Assembly (NCBI GenBank): GCA_964481445.1
Contig: CAYZTQ010000001.1
Coordinates: forward strand, 1-64,000
Direction: 5' to 3'
DNA from: UBA1038 sp964481445
Lineage (GTDB): Bacteria > Bacillota > Clostridia > Christensenellales > Aristaeellaceae
Length of the DNA stretch: 64,000 nucleotides
Shown in pieces: positions 34,687-43,556 of the stretch (positions within the stretch are counted from its first letter, which is position 1; the number at the start of each line of letters is the position of its first letter). Both the position numbers and the translations under genes were made by a program. Below the pieces are notes generated by a model that had not been told where the DNA came from, did not search any database, and worked only from the letters and a program-made list of their open reading frames with translations.

Positions 34687-37035
34687 ATGGCGAAAACGAG
34701 GAGCGGGCAGGGCTTTGAAATTCTGCCGCTGATGCCGCTGCGGGGGATGATCCTCTTTCCCCACGCGACCATGGATCTGGATGTGGGGCGGGATCAGAGC
34801 ATCAAGGCGGTGGAGCGGGCGATGGCGCAGGATCAGCGCATCTTCATCGTGGCGCAGAAAAATATCAACGTGGAAGACCCGGGCTTTGAGGATATGAACC
34901 CCGTTGGCACCATTGCCCGCATCAGGCAGGTGTTGCATATCACCGGCAGCATGCTGCGCGTGCTTGTGGAGGGCGTGCAGCGGGCGAAGCTTGAAAAAGT
35001 GGCCGTTTCGCAGGAAGCCTGGGTGGGTTGGGTCACGCCCATCGCCCCCATCGCGCCTGAGGAAATCACGCCCGAGCTTGCCGCTTCCGTGCGCGTGGCG
35101 CAGGATTATTTCAAGGAGTTTGCCGAGGCGAGCCAGCGGATCTCGCCGGAGGCGGAGCGTACCATCCGCGCCATCAAGAACCCCGATGAGCTGGTGGATG
35201 TGATCGCGGGCAACGCCATCAGCCGCACGGAAGAAAAGGAAACCCTGCTCAATATCCTCGGCACCGCGGAGCGGCTGGAAGCCCTTTCCATTTCCCTGAT
35301 GAAAGAGGCGCGTTTCGCGGGGCTGGAGCGGATGGTGCAGTTGCGCATCCGCATGCAGATGGATAAAAACCAGAAGGATTACTATCTGCGCGAGCAGATG
35401 CGGGTGATTCAGGAAGAGCTGGGCGAAGATGAGGATGAGGACATCGACAGCTACCGTCAGCGCCTGGAAAAGACGCCGCTGAACGCGGAGGCCAGGGAGA
35501 AGGCGGAGAAAGAGATTGACCGCCTCAGCCGCATGCAGGCCGGCACGCCGGAGAGTACGGTCTCCGAAAACTATCTGGACTGGCTGCTTGACCTGCCCTG
35601 GGAAAAGTACACCACCGACAACCTGAAGCTTGACCGCGCCCGCCGGGTGCTCGACCGCGACCACTACGGCATGGAAAAGGTCAAAGAGCGCATCATCGAT
35701 TTTCTGGCCGTGCTGGGGCTCCGGCAGCGCAGCGACAAAAACGCCGCCATGCGCGGCCCCGTGCTCTGCTTCGTGGGCCCTCCGGGCGTCGGCAAAACCT
35801 CCATCGTCAAGGCCGTGGCCAAGGCCATGGGCCGCGAGTTTGTGCAGATGTCGCTGGGCGGCGTGCGCGACGAGTCTGAGATTTTCGGCCACAGGCGCAC
35901 CTATATCGGCGCCATGCCCGGCCATGTAATCAACGGGCTCAAGCGCGCCGGCAGCATGAACCCCGTCTTCCTCTTTGACGAGATCGACAAGATGGGCAAC
36001 GATTACCGCGGCGACCCCGCCAGCGCCATGCTGGAGGTGCTGGACGCCGAGCAGAACATGCACTTCCGCGACCATTATCTGGATGTGCCGATGGATCTGT
36101 CGCGCGTCATGTTTGTGACCACGGCCAACACGCGGGAGTCCATCCCCGCGCCGCTGCTGGACCGCATGGAGATCATCGAGGTACCCAGCTACACCGAAGA
36201 AGAGAAGCTGCAGATCGCCAAGCGGCACCTGATGAAAAAGCAGCTGATCGAAAACGGGCTGGACCCGAAAAAGGTTACCGTGACGCAGGACGCGCTGCGC
36301 TTTGTCATCGAAGGCTATACCAGAGAGGCGGGCGTGCGCACGCTGACCCGTATGCTGGCGACGCTGGCCCGCAAGGCGGCTGTGCATCTGCTCGACCAGA
36401 ATACCGACAGCCTGCGCATCGACCGCAAAACCGCGGGCGCATATCTGGGCGCGGAGCGCTTTCTGCGCGACCCGCTGCAGCAAAAGCCGCTGGTCGGCAC
36501 GGTCAACGGCCTTGCCTATACTGAGGTGGGCGGCGAAATGCTGCAGGTGGAGTGCGTCACCATGCCCGGCACCGGCAAGCTGACCCTGACCGGCAGCCTG
36601 GGCGATGTGATGAAGGAATCTGCGCAGGCGGCCCTTTCCTGGGTGCGCGCCCACTGCAAAGACTACGGGCTTGCGGATGATTTTCATACCAAGCTCGATA
36701 TCCACATCCATGTGCCGGAGGGGGCTGTGCCCAAGGACGGCCCCTCCGCCGGCGTGACGATGGCGACTGCCTTGCTGTCTGCGGTGACGGGGCGCAGGGT
36801 GCGCGCCGATGTCGCCATGACGGGAGAAATCACGCTGAACGGCCGCGTGCTGCCCATCGGCGGCGTGAAGGAAAAAACGCTGGCCGCCTACCGGGCGGGC
36901 GTCAAGCAGCTGATTCTGCCCCGTGAGAACAGCAAGGATTTCGGCGAGCTGCCGCCCTATATCCGGGAGCGCTTTGCCGTGACCTATGCCGATACCATCG
37001 AGCAGGTGACGGCGCTCGCCCTGCTGGAGGCGTAA
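34687..37035 (+). CDS. lon: ATP-dependent protease Lon
   Basis: 782 residues. The N-terminal substrate-binding LON domain starts at FEILPLMPLRGMILFPHATM. The AAA+ module has Walker A GPPGVGKTS (near residue 361) and Walker B PVFLFDEIDKM. The C-terminal serine protease domain has S687 in PKDGPSAGVTMATALLSAVT and the catalytic lysine in PIGGVKEKTLAAYRAG. Lon degrades damaged and regulatory proteins in the cytosol. CAGGAGGG precedes the ATG. The stop codon overlaps the engB start by one base (TAATG). Confidence 0.97.
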   Translation: MAKTRSGQGFEILPLMPLRGMILFPHATMDLDVGRDQSIKAVERAMAQDQRIFIVAQKNINVEDPGFEDMNPVGTIARIRQVLHITGSMLRVLVEGVQRAKLEKVAVSQEAWVGWVTPIAPIAPEEITPELAASVRVAQDYFKEFAEASQRISPEAERTIRAIKNPDELVDVIAGNAISRTEEKETLLNILGTAERLEALSISLMKEARFAGLERMVQLRIRMQMDKNQKDYYLREQMRVIQEELGEDEDEDIDSYRQRLEKTPLNAEAREKAEKEIDRLSRMQAGTPESTVSENYLDWLLDLPWEKYTTDNLKLDRARRVLDRDHYGMEKVKERIIDFLAVLGLRQRSDKNAAMRGPVLCFVGPPGVGKTSIVKAVAKAMGREFVQMSLGGVRDESEIFGHRRTYIGAMPGHVINGLKRAGSMNPVFLFDEIDKMGNDYRGDPASAMLEVLDAEQNMHFRDHYLDVPMDLSRVMFVTTANTRESIPAPLLDRMEIIEVPSYTEEEKLQIAKRHLMKKQLIENGLDPKKVTVTQDALRFVIEGYTREAGVRTLTRMLATLARKAAVHLLDQNTDSLRIDRKTAGAYLGAERFLRDPLQQKPLVGTVNGLAYTEVGGEMLQVECVTMPGTGKLTLTGSLGDVMKESAQAALSWVRAHCKDYGLADDFHTKLDIHIHVPEGAVPKDGPSAGVTMATALLSAVTGRRVRADVAMTGEITLNGRVLPIGGVKEKTLAAYRAGVKQLILPRENSKDFGELPPYIRERFAVTYADTIEQVTALALLEA

Positions 37036-37613
37036 TGGAGATCAAGAAAGCGTCTTTTGTCACCAGTCTGGCGGCCTATGGCAGCTTCCCCGGCAGGGGA
37101 CTGCCACAGCTTGCCATGGCCGGGCGCAGCAACGTGGGCAAATCCACGCTGATCAACACCCTGTGCCGCAACGGCCGCCTGGCCAAGACCTCCTCAACGC
37201 CTGGCAAGACCCGGCTGATCAACGTGTTCCTGCTCAACGAGGCCTTTCACCTGATCGACCTGCCCGGCTACGGCTACGCCAAGGTGGCAAGAGAAGAGAA
37301 GGAGCGCTGGGGCGAGCGGATGGGGAGCTATTTCAGCGGCAACGAGTTGCTGCGCGCGGTGGCGCTGCTGGTGGATATCCGCCACGCGCCCTCGCAGGAC
37401 GATTTGCAGATGGCGACCTTTCTGCGCCAGTCGGGCATCCCCTTTATTACCGTGGCCACCAAGGCGGACAAGGTTTCAAAGGCGGCCCGCCAAAAGCAGC
37501 TGCTGCCCATCGCCATGGCGCTGCAGGTGCAGCCCTTTGACATCATCCCCTGGTCGTCCGAGACAGGGGAAGGGCGGGAGGCCCTGCTGGCCGCGCTGGA
37601 CAAGTATCTGTAA
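37035..37613 (+). CDS. engB: ribosome biogenesis GTPase EngB/YsxC
   Basis: 192 residues. A TRAFAC GTPase needed for 50S assembly. G motifs: G1 AGRSNVGKST (about residues 31-40), G2/G3 region TPGKTRLIN and LIDLPGYGYAKV, G4 TVATKADKVSK. Length is normal. Its start is coupled to the lon stop codon, the usual Bacillota arrangement. A terminator follows at 37643. Confidence 0.96.
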   Translation: MEIKKASFVTSLAAYGSFPGRGLPQLAMAGRSNVGKSTLINTLCRNGRLAKTSSTPGKTRLINVFLLNEAFHLIDLPGYGYAKVAREEKERWGERMGSYFSGNELLRAVALLVDIRHAPSQDDLQMATFLRQSGIPFITVATKADKVSKAARQKQLLPIAMALQVQPFDIIPWSSETGEGREALLAALDKYL

Positions 37614-37642
37614 ACGAAAATATCAGCTCATGACCTTTCAGA

Positions 37643-37667
37643 GGAGCCGTTTGCCCGGTTCCTTTTT
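37643..37667 (+). terminator. terminator after engB
   Basis: GGAGCCG (37643-37649) pairs with CGGTTCC (37656-37662, one G-T wobble), followed by TTTTT. Confidence 0.7.
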
Positions 37668-37710
37668 GCTTGCGCCAAACTGCTGCGGTTTCGGGCGGCT
37701 CGCTTCTGTG

Positions 37711-37744
37711 TATACTAAGTGTACAGGAGTTAGTGTACGCTAAC
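37711..37744 (+). promoter_or_regulatory. promoter region of the superoxide dismutase gene
   Basis: A -10-like TATACT lies at 37711-37716. Downstream, GTTAG-N6-CTAAC (37729-37744) is an inverted repeat, and AAGTGTAC/TAGTGTAC form a nearby direct repeat, so a repressor site is likely. No clear -35. Confidence 0.45.
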
Positions 37745-37795
37745 TTTGAAGCCGCTGTATTGAAGCGGCGAAACGGGTGAAAGGAAGGTAATATT

Positions 37796-38416
37796 ATGTA
37801 TCAACAGATTCAGCTGCCTTACGCATATAACGCTCTGGAACCCCATATTGACGCGCTGACCATGGAGACCCATTACACCAAACACCACGCCGCCTATACG
37901 AAAAACCTGAATGAGGCGGCGGAGAAGGCCGGCGTGGCCGACAAACCCATAGAAGAGCTGCTTTCCTCGCTGAATGAAGTGAAGGATGAGGCGCTGCGCA
38001 AAACCATCCGCAACAACGGCGGCGGCTATTACAACCACAACCTCTACTTCGGCACCATGGCGCCCGGCGCGGGCGGCAGACCCGAGGGGGAGCTGGCCGA
38101 GGCGATCGACAGACAGCTTGGAGGCTTCGAAAATCTGAAAAGCGAGCTTTCCCGTCTTGGCGCGGGGCAGTTCGGTTCCGGCTGGGTCTGGCTTTCCGCC
38201 AGGAAGGACGGCACGCTCGCGCTCAGCGCTACCCCGAATCAGGATAACCCCCTGATGGAAGGCAATGGCCTGACGCCCATCCTCGGCATCGATGTGTGGG
38301 AGCACGCCTATTACCTGAAGTACAAGAACCTGCGCGGCGATTACATCAAGGCCTTCTTTGAGGTCATCGACTGGAAGGCCGTGGCGAAAAACTATGCCCG
38401 CGTCAAGCAAGGCTAA
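37796..38416 (+). CDS. sodA: superoxide dismutase, Fe/Mn type
   Basis: 206 residues. The enzyme converts superoxide to oxygen and hydrogen peroxide in the cytosol. Metal ligands fit H26 (METHYTKHH), H81 (YNHNLYF), D166 and H170 (GIDVWEHAYY). The metal cannot be decided from the sequence; Fe, Mn or either is possible, so sodA is the symbol by family only. GGAAGG precedes the ATG. A single-gene unit bounded by terminators, with a repressor-like inverted repeat in its leader. Confidence 0.94.
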   Translation: MYQQIQLPYAYNALEPHIDALTMETHYTKHHAAYTKNLNEAAEKAGVADKPIEELLSSLNEVKDEALRKTIRNNGGGYYNHNLYFGTMAPGAGGRPEGELAEAIDRQLGGFENLKSELSRLGAGQFGSGWVWLSARKDGTLALSATPNQDNPLMEGNGLTPILGIDVWEHAYYLKYKNLRGDYIKAFFEVIDWKAVAKNYARVKQG

Positions 38417-38431
38417 ACAGACCGAGTTGAG

Positions 38432-38468
38432 GCAGCCGGGCGGAGGAGGCTTCGCCCGGCTGCATTTT
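38432..38468 (+). terminator. terminator after the superoxide dismutase gene
   Basis: GCAGCCGGGCG (38432-38442) pairs perfectly with CGCCCGGCTGC (38453-38463), followed by ATTTTG. Confidence 0.85.
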
Positions 38469-38496
38469 GCCCGTCAGCATCATTTAGTATCTGAAG

Positions 38497-38529
38497 AATA
38501 TTGATAATATTGTTTAGCTGCTATATAAT
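38497..38529 (+). promoter_or_regulatory. promoter and operator of the marR-suf operon
   Basis: TTGATA (38501-38506), 17 nt, TATAAT (38524-38529). A perfect inverted repeat AATATT-GAT-AATATT (38497-38511) covers the -35. Its size and A/T-rich make-up fit a MarR-type site, so autoregulation of the operon by its first gene is likely. Confidence 0.7.
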
Positions 38530-38547
38530 ATCGGAGGGGGTGAGAGG

Positions 38548-39081
38548 ATGAGCAGTCAGGAAGAACTGATCAGAAAACTGTACAGAACCGTCAGCCTGGT
38601 GGGCTGTGAGTCGCGCCTTGCGCGCAGCTACGGCACGGCGCACGAACTGACCCCTTCGGATATGGATTTTTTAAAGTGTGTGGAGCGCAAGGCGGACGCC
38701 AAAGCGGGGGATATTTCGCTGTATCTGGGCGTCACCAACGGGGCAACCACGCAGTTGGCCGGAAAACTTGAGCAAAAGGGCTACATTGAGCCTTACCGGC
38801 AGGCAGGCAACCGCAAGGAAGTCTTTTACAGGCTGACCGACTCCGGCCGGGCGGCCTGCCGCGGCTTTGATGAGCATTACGAGAAGATCAAGCGCGAAGT
38901 GGCGGCCTATCTGGGCAGGCTGGACGACGCGGCCCTGCTTCAGATAGACGGCCTGCTCGACGTCATGGCCGAGAACCTTGACGTCGGCGAATACTGCTCC
39001 GTCAGGCACGGAGAGAATCAGAGTGAAAGCCCGCTGTCAGCGGGAGGAAAGAAGTGCGAGAAATGTCGGAAACTTTACTGA
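38548..39081 (+). CDS. MarR-type regulator of the suf operon with C-terminal cysteines
   Basis: 177 residues. A winged helix-turn-helix of the MarR type is at about residues 35-100 (LTPSDMDFLKCVERKADAKA; LYLGVTNGATTQLAGKLEQK; NRKEVFYRLTDSGRA), flanked by dimerisation helices. The C-terminal 30 residues are not part of the usual fold and hold C150 (EYCSVRH) and C170/C173 (KKCEKCRK). Three cysteines in this arrangement could bind an Fe-S cluster or metal, which would make the protein a sensor of cluster status, comparable in logic to SufR or IscR; this is inference. The end of the gene overlaps sufC by 28 bp. GGAGGGGGTG precedes the start. Confidence 0.85.
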   Translation: MSSQEELIRKLYRTVSLVGCESRLARSYGTAHELTPSDMDFLKCVERKADAKAGDISLYLGVTNGATTQLAGKLEQKGYIEPYRQAGNRKEVFYRLTDSGRAACRGFDEHYEKIKREVAAYLGRLDDAALLQIDGLLDVMAENLDVGEYCSVRHGENQSESPLSAGGKKCEKCRKLY

Positions 39082-39803
39082 GCATCAGAGACCTGCATGC
39101 TTCCGCTCAGGGGCAGAGCATATTAAACGGCATCAACCTGGACATCAAACCCGGTGAGGTGCATGTCATCATGGGGCCCAACGGCGCGGGCAAATCGACC
39201 CTGGCCAACGTCATTCTGGGCGACCCCCGCTACGAGGTGACGGGCGGCAGCATTCTGTTTGAGGGCATCGATATTACTGAGGAAAAGACGGACGCGCGCG
39301 CCCGCCGCGGCATCTTTCTCTCGTTTCAGGCGCCGGAAGAAATCAGCGGCGTGTCGGTCGAGAGCTTTCTGCGCGCCGCCAAGAACGCGCACATGGGCGA
39401 GACGCAGAAACTCATCCCCTTCCGCCGCGCGCTGAAGGCCAAGATGGAGCAGCTGGGCATCCCCGAAAGCTACGCCTCCCGCTCGCTGAACGTGGGTTTT
39501 TCAGGCGGCGAAAAAAAGAAGAATGAGATTTTGCAGATGGAGATGCTGAACCCCAGGCTCGCCATTCTGGATGAGACCGACTCCGGCCTTGATATCGACG
39601 CGGTGCGCACCATCGCCCAGAGCATCGGCCGCTTTAGAACAGAAAAGAACGCTATCCTGATCATCACGCACATCACCCGCATCCTGCAGGATCTGCCGGT
39701 CGATCAGGTGCACATTCTCTCCCGCGGCCGCATCGTGCGCACCGAGGGAGCGGCCATCATTGAGGAGGTCAGCCGCAAGGGCTTTGCCTCCGTGCTTGCC
39801 TGA
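39054..39803 (+). CDS. sufC: Fe-S assembly ATPase SufC
   Basis: 249 residues. ABC-type ATPase of the SufBCD scaffold complex. Walker A GPNGAGKST, signature FSGGEKKKNEILQM, Walker B LAILDETDSGLDIDA are all present. Start choice: GTG at 39054 has the best spacing (6 nt) from GGGAGG at 39042-39047; an ATG at 39063 is 15 nt away. Either start lies inside the upstream regulator gene, giving tight coupling. Confidence 0.96.
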   Translation: MREMSETLLSIRDLHASAQGQSILNGINLDIKPGEVHVIMGPNGAGKSTLANVILGDPRYEVTGGSILFEGIDITEEKTDARARRGIFLSFQAPEEISGVSVESFLRAAKNAHMGETQKLIPFRRALKAKMEQLGIPESYASRSLNVGFSGGEKKKNEILQMEMLNPRLAILDETDSGLDIDAVRTIAQSIGRFRTEKNAILIITHITRILQDLPVDQVHILSRGRIVRTEGAAIIEEVSRKGFASVLA

Positions 39804-39813
39804 GGAGAAGACG

Positions 39814-41220
39814 ATGGCAAAGGAAAGAACGCAGATAGCCGAGCTGGACAGGAGCCCCTTTGATTTCCGCGACGCGGTGCAGAGCGATTATCAGACGGGT
39901 CAGGGCCTGACGGCTGAAATTGTGGAAGAAATATCGCGGGTCAAAAATGAGCCGGAGTGGATGCTGAAGCACCGCCTGCGCTCGCTGGAACTGTTCAATT
40001 CTATCCCCATGCCGGTCTGGGGCCCGCCGCTGGATGAGCTGGATATCAACAACATCGTCACCTACGTCAAGCCCAACACCGCCATGAAGGATGACTGGAG
40101 CGACGTGCCCGACTATATCAAGAACACCTTCGAGCGCCTCGGCATCCCCAAGGCGGAGCGTGAGTCGCTGGCGGGCGTCGGCGCGCAGTACGACTCGGAG
40201 GTGGTCTACCACCGCGTGCGCGAGGAGCTGCTCAAGCAGGGCGTCATCTACACGGATATGGAAACCGCGGTGCAGGAGTACGAGCATCTGGTGCGCCCGC
40301 TGTTTATGAAGATCGTGCCGCCCAGCGACCACAAGTTCGCGGCGCTGCACGGCGCCGTCTGGTCTGGCGGATCCTTTGTGTATGTGCCCGAGGGGGTGCA
40401 GCTGGATGTGCCGCTGCAATCCTACTTCCGGCTCAACGCGCCGGGCGCCGGCCAGTTTGAACATACGCTGATCGTGGTGGAGAAGGGGGCGCGCGCCCAC
40501 TTCATCGAGGGCTGCTCGGCCCCCCGCTACAACGTGGTCAACCTGCACGCGGGCTGCGTGGAGCTGTATGTGCGGGAGAACGCCACGCTGCGCTATTCCA
40601 CCATCGAAAACTGGTCGAAGAACATGATGAACCTGAACACCAAGCGCTCCAGCGTCGAAAAGAACGGCGCTATCGAGTGGGTGTCGGGCACCTTCGGCTC
40701 GCACAAGACCATGCTGTACCCCTCCAGCTTCTTAAAGGGAGAGGGCGCGCGCTCCAGCTTTACCGGCATCACCTTCGCCGGCAGCGAGCAGCATCTGGAT
40801 ACAGGCACCAAGGTCTACCACATGGCGCCGAATACCTCATCGACCGTCAGCAGCAAATCCATCTCCAAGGACGGCGGCATCGCCATCTACCGCAGCGATA
40901 TCCACATCCTGCCGGAGGCGGTCGGCTCCAAGTCCTCCGTCGTGTGCGAATCGCTGATGATGGACAGGCAGTCGCGCGCCGACACCGTGCCGGTGATGGA
41001 TATCCGCAACGATCAGGTGGATATCGGCCACGAGGCCAGGATCGGCCGCATCAGCGACGCCGCCATCTTCTACCTGATGACGAGGGGGCTGAGCGAGAGC
41101 GAGGCCAAGGATATGATCGTCCGCGGCTTTGTGGAGCCCATCGCCAAGGAACTGCCGCTGGAATACGCAGTGGAAATGAACCGCCTGATCAGCCTTGAGC
41201 TGGAAGGAACCATCGGGTAA
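39814..41220 (+). CDS. sufB: Fe-S cluster assembly scaffold SufB
   Basis: 468 residues. SufB is the scaffold on which clusters are built with SufC and SufD. Typical segments: SGGSFVYVPEGVQLDVPLQS, VVEKGARAHFIEGCSAPRYN, and the C-terminal RIGRISDAAIFYLMTRGLSE. The cysteine in IEGCSAP corresponds to the conserved sulfur-accepting position region. The ATG at 39814 follows GAGGAGA; the longer frame to 39760 overlaps sufC and is not needed. Located 10 nt after sufC. Confidence 0.96.
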   Translation: MAKERTQIAELDRSPFDFRDAVQSDYQTGQGLTAEIVEEISRVKNEPEWMLKHRLRSLELFNSIPMPVWGPPLDELDINNIVTYVKPNTAMKDDWSDVPDYIKNTFERLGIPKAERESLAGVGAQYDSEVVYHRVREELLKQGVIYTDMETAVQEYEHLVRPLFMKIVPPSDHKFAALHGAVWSGGSFVYVPEGVQLDVPLQSYFRLNAPGAGQFEHTLIVVEKGARAHFIEGCSAPRYNVVNLHAGCVELYVRENATLRYSTIENWSKNMMNLNTKRSSVEKNGAIEWVSGTFGSHKTMLYPSSFLKGEGARSSFTGITFAGSEQHLDTGTKVYHMAPNTSSTVSSKSISKDGGIAIYRSDIHILPEAVGSKSSVVCESLMMDRQSRADTVPVMDIRNDQVDIGHEARIGRISDAAIFYLMTRGLSESEAKDMIVRGFVEPIAKELPLEYAVEMNRLISLELEGTIG

Positions 41221-41229
41221 GGAGCAGAC

Positions 41230-42330
41230 ATGAATCAGACCATCACCATCAACCGTATGCCCATGCGCGTCTGGCGCAGGCCGCGGGTCAATGATATAGA
41301 ACTGACGCTGAACGCCCCACAGCAAAAGGCGGCCGAAGGCAGCCTGAGCATAGAAAACGCCGACGGCCTTGATATCACCGACCGGCTGCCAATGGCCGAT
41401 TTCAGGGCCCGCGGGGCGGACTATTTTGTGCCGCAGGCGCTCAGCGAGTTTGTGATGCGCAGCGCCTCCCACCGCAGGCTGATCCGCATTCCCAAGGGCT
41501 ACCGGGGCGAATCGCCTGCCTTCATCACCCTGCGCCTTGAAAAGGCCTCGCCCCTGCTGTCTGAGGAGCTGTATATCGAGGCGGAAGAGGGGGCGAAGGC
41601 GCATCTGATTATCAAGTACTACGGTGAAGACGGCCTTCCCTGCGAGCATACGGGCATTACAAGGCTGAACCTTGCAAAGGGCAGCGAGCTGCAGCTTGTC
41701 AGGGTGCAGGCGCTCAGCCGCGAGGCGAAAAATACCGATGCCGTGGAGGCGGTGCTTGATGAGGGAGCTTCCCTCTCGCTCACGCTGGCGGAGCTTGGCT
41801 CGGCGCAGACAAACGCCAGCTGCAACGTGCTGCTTGCGGGCGAGAAGGCGCGGCTGAAGCTCGATGTGCTCTACATCGGCGACGGCGACCGGAAGCTTGA
41901 CATGACCTACCGCGCCGAGCACAGGGCGAAGAAGACCGAGGCCGATATCCGCTCTCGCGGCATCCTGCACGGCACCAGCCACAAGGTGCTGCGTGACACG
42001 CTGGATTTTATTCCCGGCGCCGCGGGCTCCAGAGGCCGCGAGGAGGAGAGCGTGCTGCTGCTGGGCAGCAAGGCGCGCAACATCTCCGTGCCGCTGCTTC
42101 TGTGCGGCGAGCATGATGTGGAGGGCGAGCACGCCGCCACCTCGGGCAGGCTGGATGAGGAGATGATGTTCTACATCATGAGCCGCGGCATCTCACGGGA
42201 AGAGGCCAGAAAGCTGATGGCCAAGGCCTCCTTCAGCGAAATTGTCGAAGAGATCCCCGACCAGCAACTGCGGGAGGAAATCATGGCGGCGGTGGACGCC
42301 TCCATCGACCGGGGAGGCGAGCAGGCATGA
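41230..42330 (+). CDS. sufD: Fe-S cluster assembly protein SufD
   Basis: 366 residues, homologous to SufB over the beta-helix core and C-terminus (DEEMMFYIMSRGISREEARK). SufD partners SufB in the SufBC2D complex. The N-terminal part is divergent and somewhat short. AAGGAGCAG precedes the ATG 9 nt after sufB. Its stop overlaps the sufS start by 4 nt (ATGA). Confidence 0.93.
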   Translation: MNQTITINRMPMRVWRRPRVNDIELTLNAPQQKAAEGSLSIENADGLDITDRLPMADFRARGADYFVPQALSEFVMRSASHRRLIRIPKGYRGESPAFITLRLEKASPLLSEELYIEAEEGAKAHLIIKYYGEDGLPCEHTGITRLNLAKGSELQLVRVQALSREAKNTDAVEAVLDEGASLSLTLAELGSAQTNASCNVLLAGEKARLKLDVLYIGDGDRKLDMTYRAEHRAKKTEADIRSRGILHGTSHKVLRDTLDFIPGAAGSRGREEESVLLLGSKARNISVPLLLCGEHDVEGEHAATSGRLDEEMMFYIMSRGISREEARKLMAKASFSEIVEEIPDQQLREEIMAAVDASIDRGGEQA

Positions 42331-43556
42331 ACGGCAAAAGAGCCGATTTTCCTCTGCTGAACAGGCCGGATGCGAAGGGAAGGCTGCTTGCCTACCTGGA
42401 TAACGCCAGCACCACCCAGAAGCCCCTTGCCGTGCTGGAGGCCATGGATGATTTTTACAAAGCCGAAAACGCCAACCCCCACCGCGGGGCCTACGATCTG
42501 TCGGTCGCGGCCACGCAGGCGCTGGAAAGCGCGAGGGAAAAGGTAAGGGCCTTCATCGGCGCGCGGCGCAGTGAGGAGATTATCTTTACCAAGGGCGCGA
42601 CCGAGGCCATCAATCTGGTGGCGCATACCTGGGCGCTGTCCCAGCTGAAGCCGGGGGATGAGATCGCCCTCCTGATTTCCGAGCATCACAGTAACCTGAT
42701 CCCCTGGCAGTACGCCGCGCGCCTGACGGGAGCAAAACTTGTCTACCTGTATACGGACGGCGAGGGCCGCCTGCCTGAGAGCGAAATCATCAAGAAGATC
42801 GGCCCCTCGACCCGTCTTGTGGCCGCCGGGCACATTTCCAACGTGACGGGCGCCGTCAACCCGGTGGAGGCGCTGATCGCGAGGGCGCACAGCGTGGGGG
42901 CGAAGGCGCTGGTGGACGGCACGCAGGCCGCGCCGCATGTGCCGGTGGATGTACAGAAGCTGGACGCTGACTTCTACGTGTTTTCCGCCCACAAGATGCT
43001 GGGCCCGGCGGGCATCGGCGTGCTGTACGGAAAGCTGGAGCTGCTGGACGGCATGCCGCCCTTTCTGTTCGGCGGCGATATGATCGAGTATGTGGAGGAG
43101 CAGTCGGCCACCTTCGCGCCGCTGCCGCAGAAGTTTGAGGCGGGCACGCTGAACGTAAGCGGCGCGGTCGGCCTCGGGGCTGCCATTGACTATCTGAACG
43201 CCACCGGCCTTGAAAAGATAGAAGCAGACGAAAAAGAGCTGACCGCGTATCTGCTGGAAAGCCTCATGGCGGTGCCCCACCTTTCTGTGATCGGGCCGAA
43301 GGATACGGAAGGCCGCATTGGCGTGGTTTCCTTTAGCCTCGAGGGCGCGCATCCCCACGATGTCGCCACCATCGTCAACGCCGATCAGGTGGCCATCCGC
43401 TCCGGGCACCACTGCGCGCAGCCCTTCATGAAGCATCTCAGGGTGCAGTCGACCTGCAGGGCCAGCCTGTATCTGTACAATACCAAAGAAGATATCGACC
43501 GCCTGGCGGCCAGCCTGCGCGGGGTGAGGAGGTGGCTCGGCTATGGAGCTGAATGA
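42327..43556 (+). CDS. sufS: cysteine desulfurase SufS
   Basis: 409 residues. A PLP enzyme that takes sulfur from cysteine. The PLP lysine is K223 in YVFSAHKMLGPAGIG, and the sulfur-carrying cysteine is C363 in IRSGHHCAQPFMKHL, the short-loop type II (SufS/CsdA) pattern. An early motif YLDNASTTQKPLAVLEAM is conserved. It donates sulfur to SufU, whose gene overlaps its end by 14 nt. Confidence 0.96.
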   Translation: MNGKRADFPLLNRPDAKGRLLAYLDNASTTQKPLAVLEAMDDFYKAENANPHRGAYDLSVAATQALESAREKVRAFIGARRSEEIIFTKGATEAINLVAHTWALSQLKPGDEIALLISEHHSNLIPWQYAARLTGAKLVYLYTDGEGRLPESEIIKKIGPSTRLVAAGHISNVTGAVNPVEALIARAHSVGAKALVDGTQAAPHVPVDVQKLDADFYVFSAHKMLGPAGIGVLYGKLELLDGMPPFLFGGDMIEYVEEQSATFAPLPQKFEAGTLNVSGAVGLGAAIDYLNATGLEKIEADEKELTAYLLESLMAVPHLSVIGPKDTEGRIGVVSFSLEGAHPHDVATIVNADQVAIRSGHHCAQPFMKHLRVQSTCRASLYLYNTKEDIDRLAASLRGVRRWLGYGAE

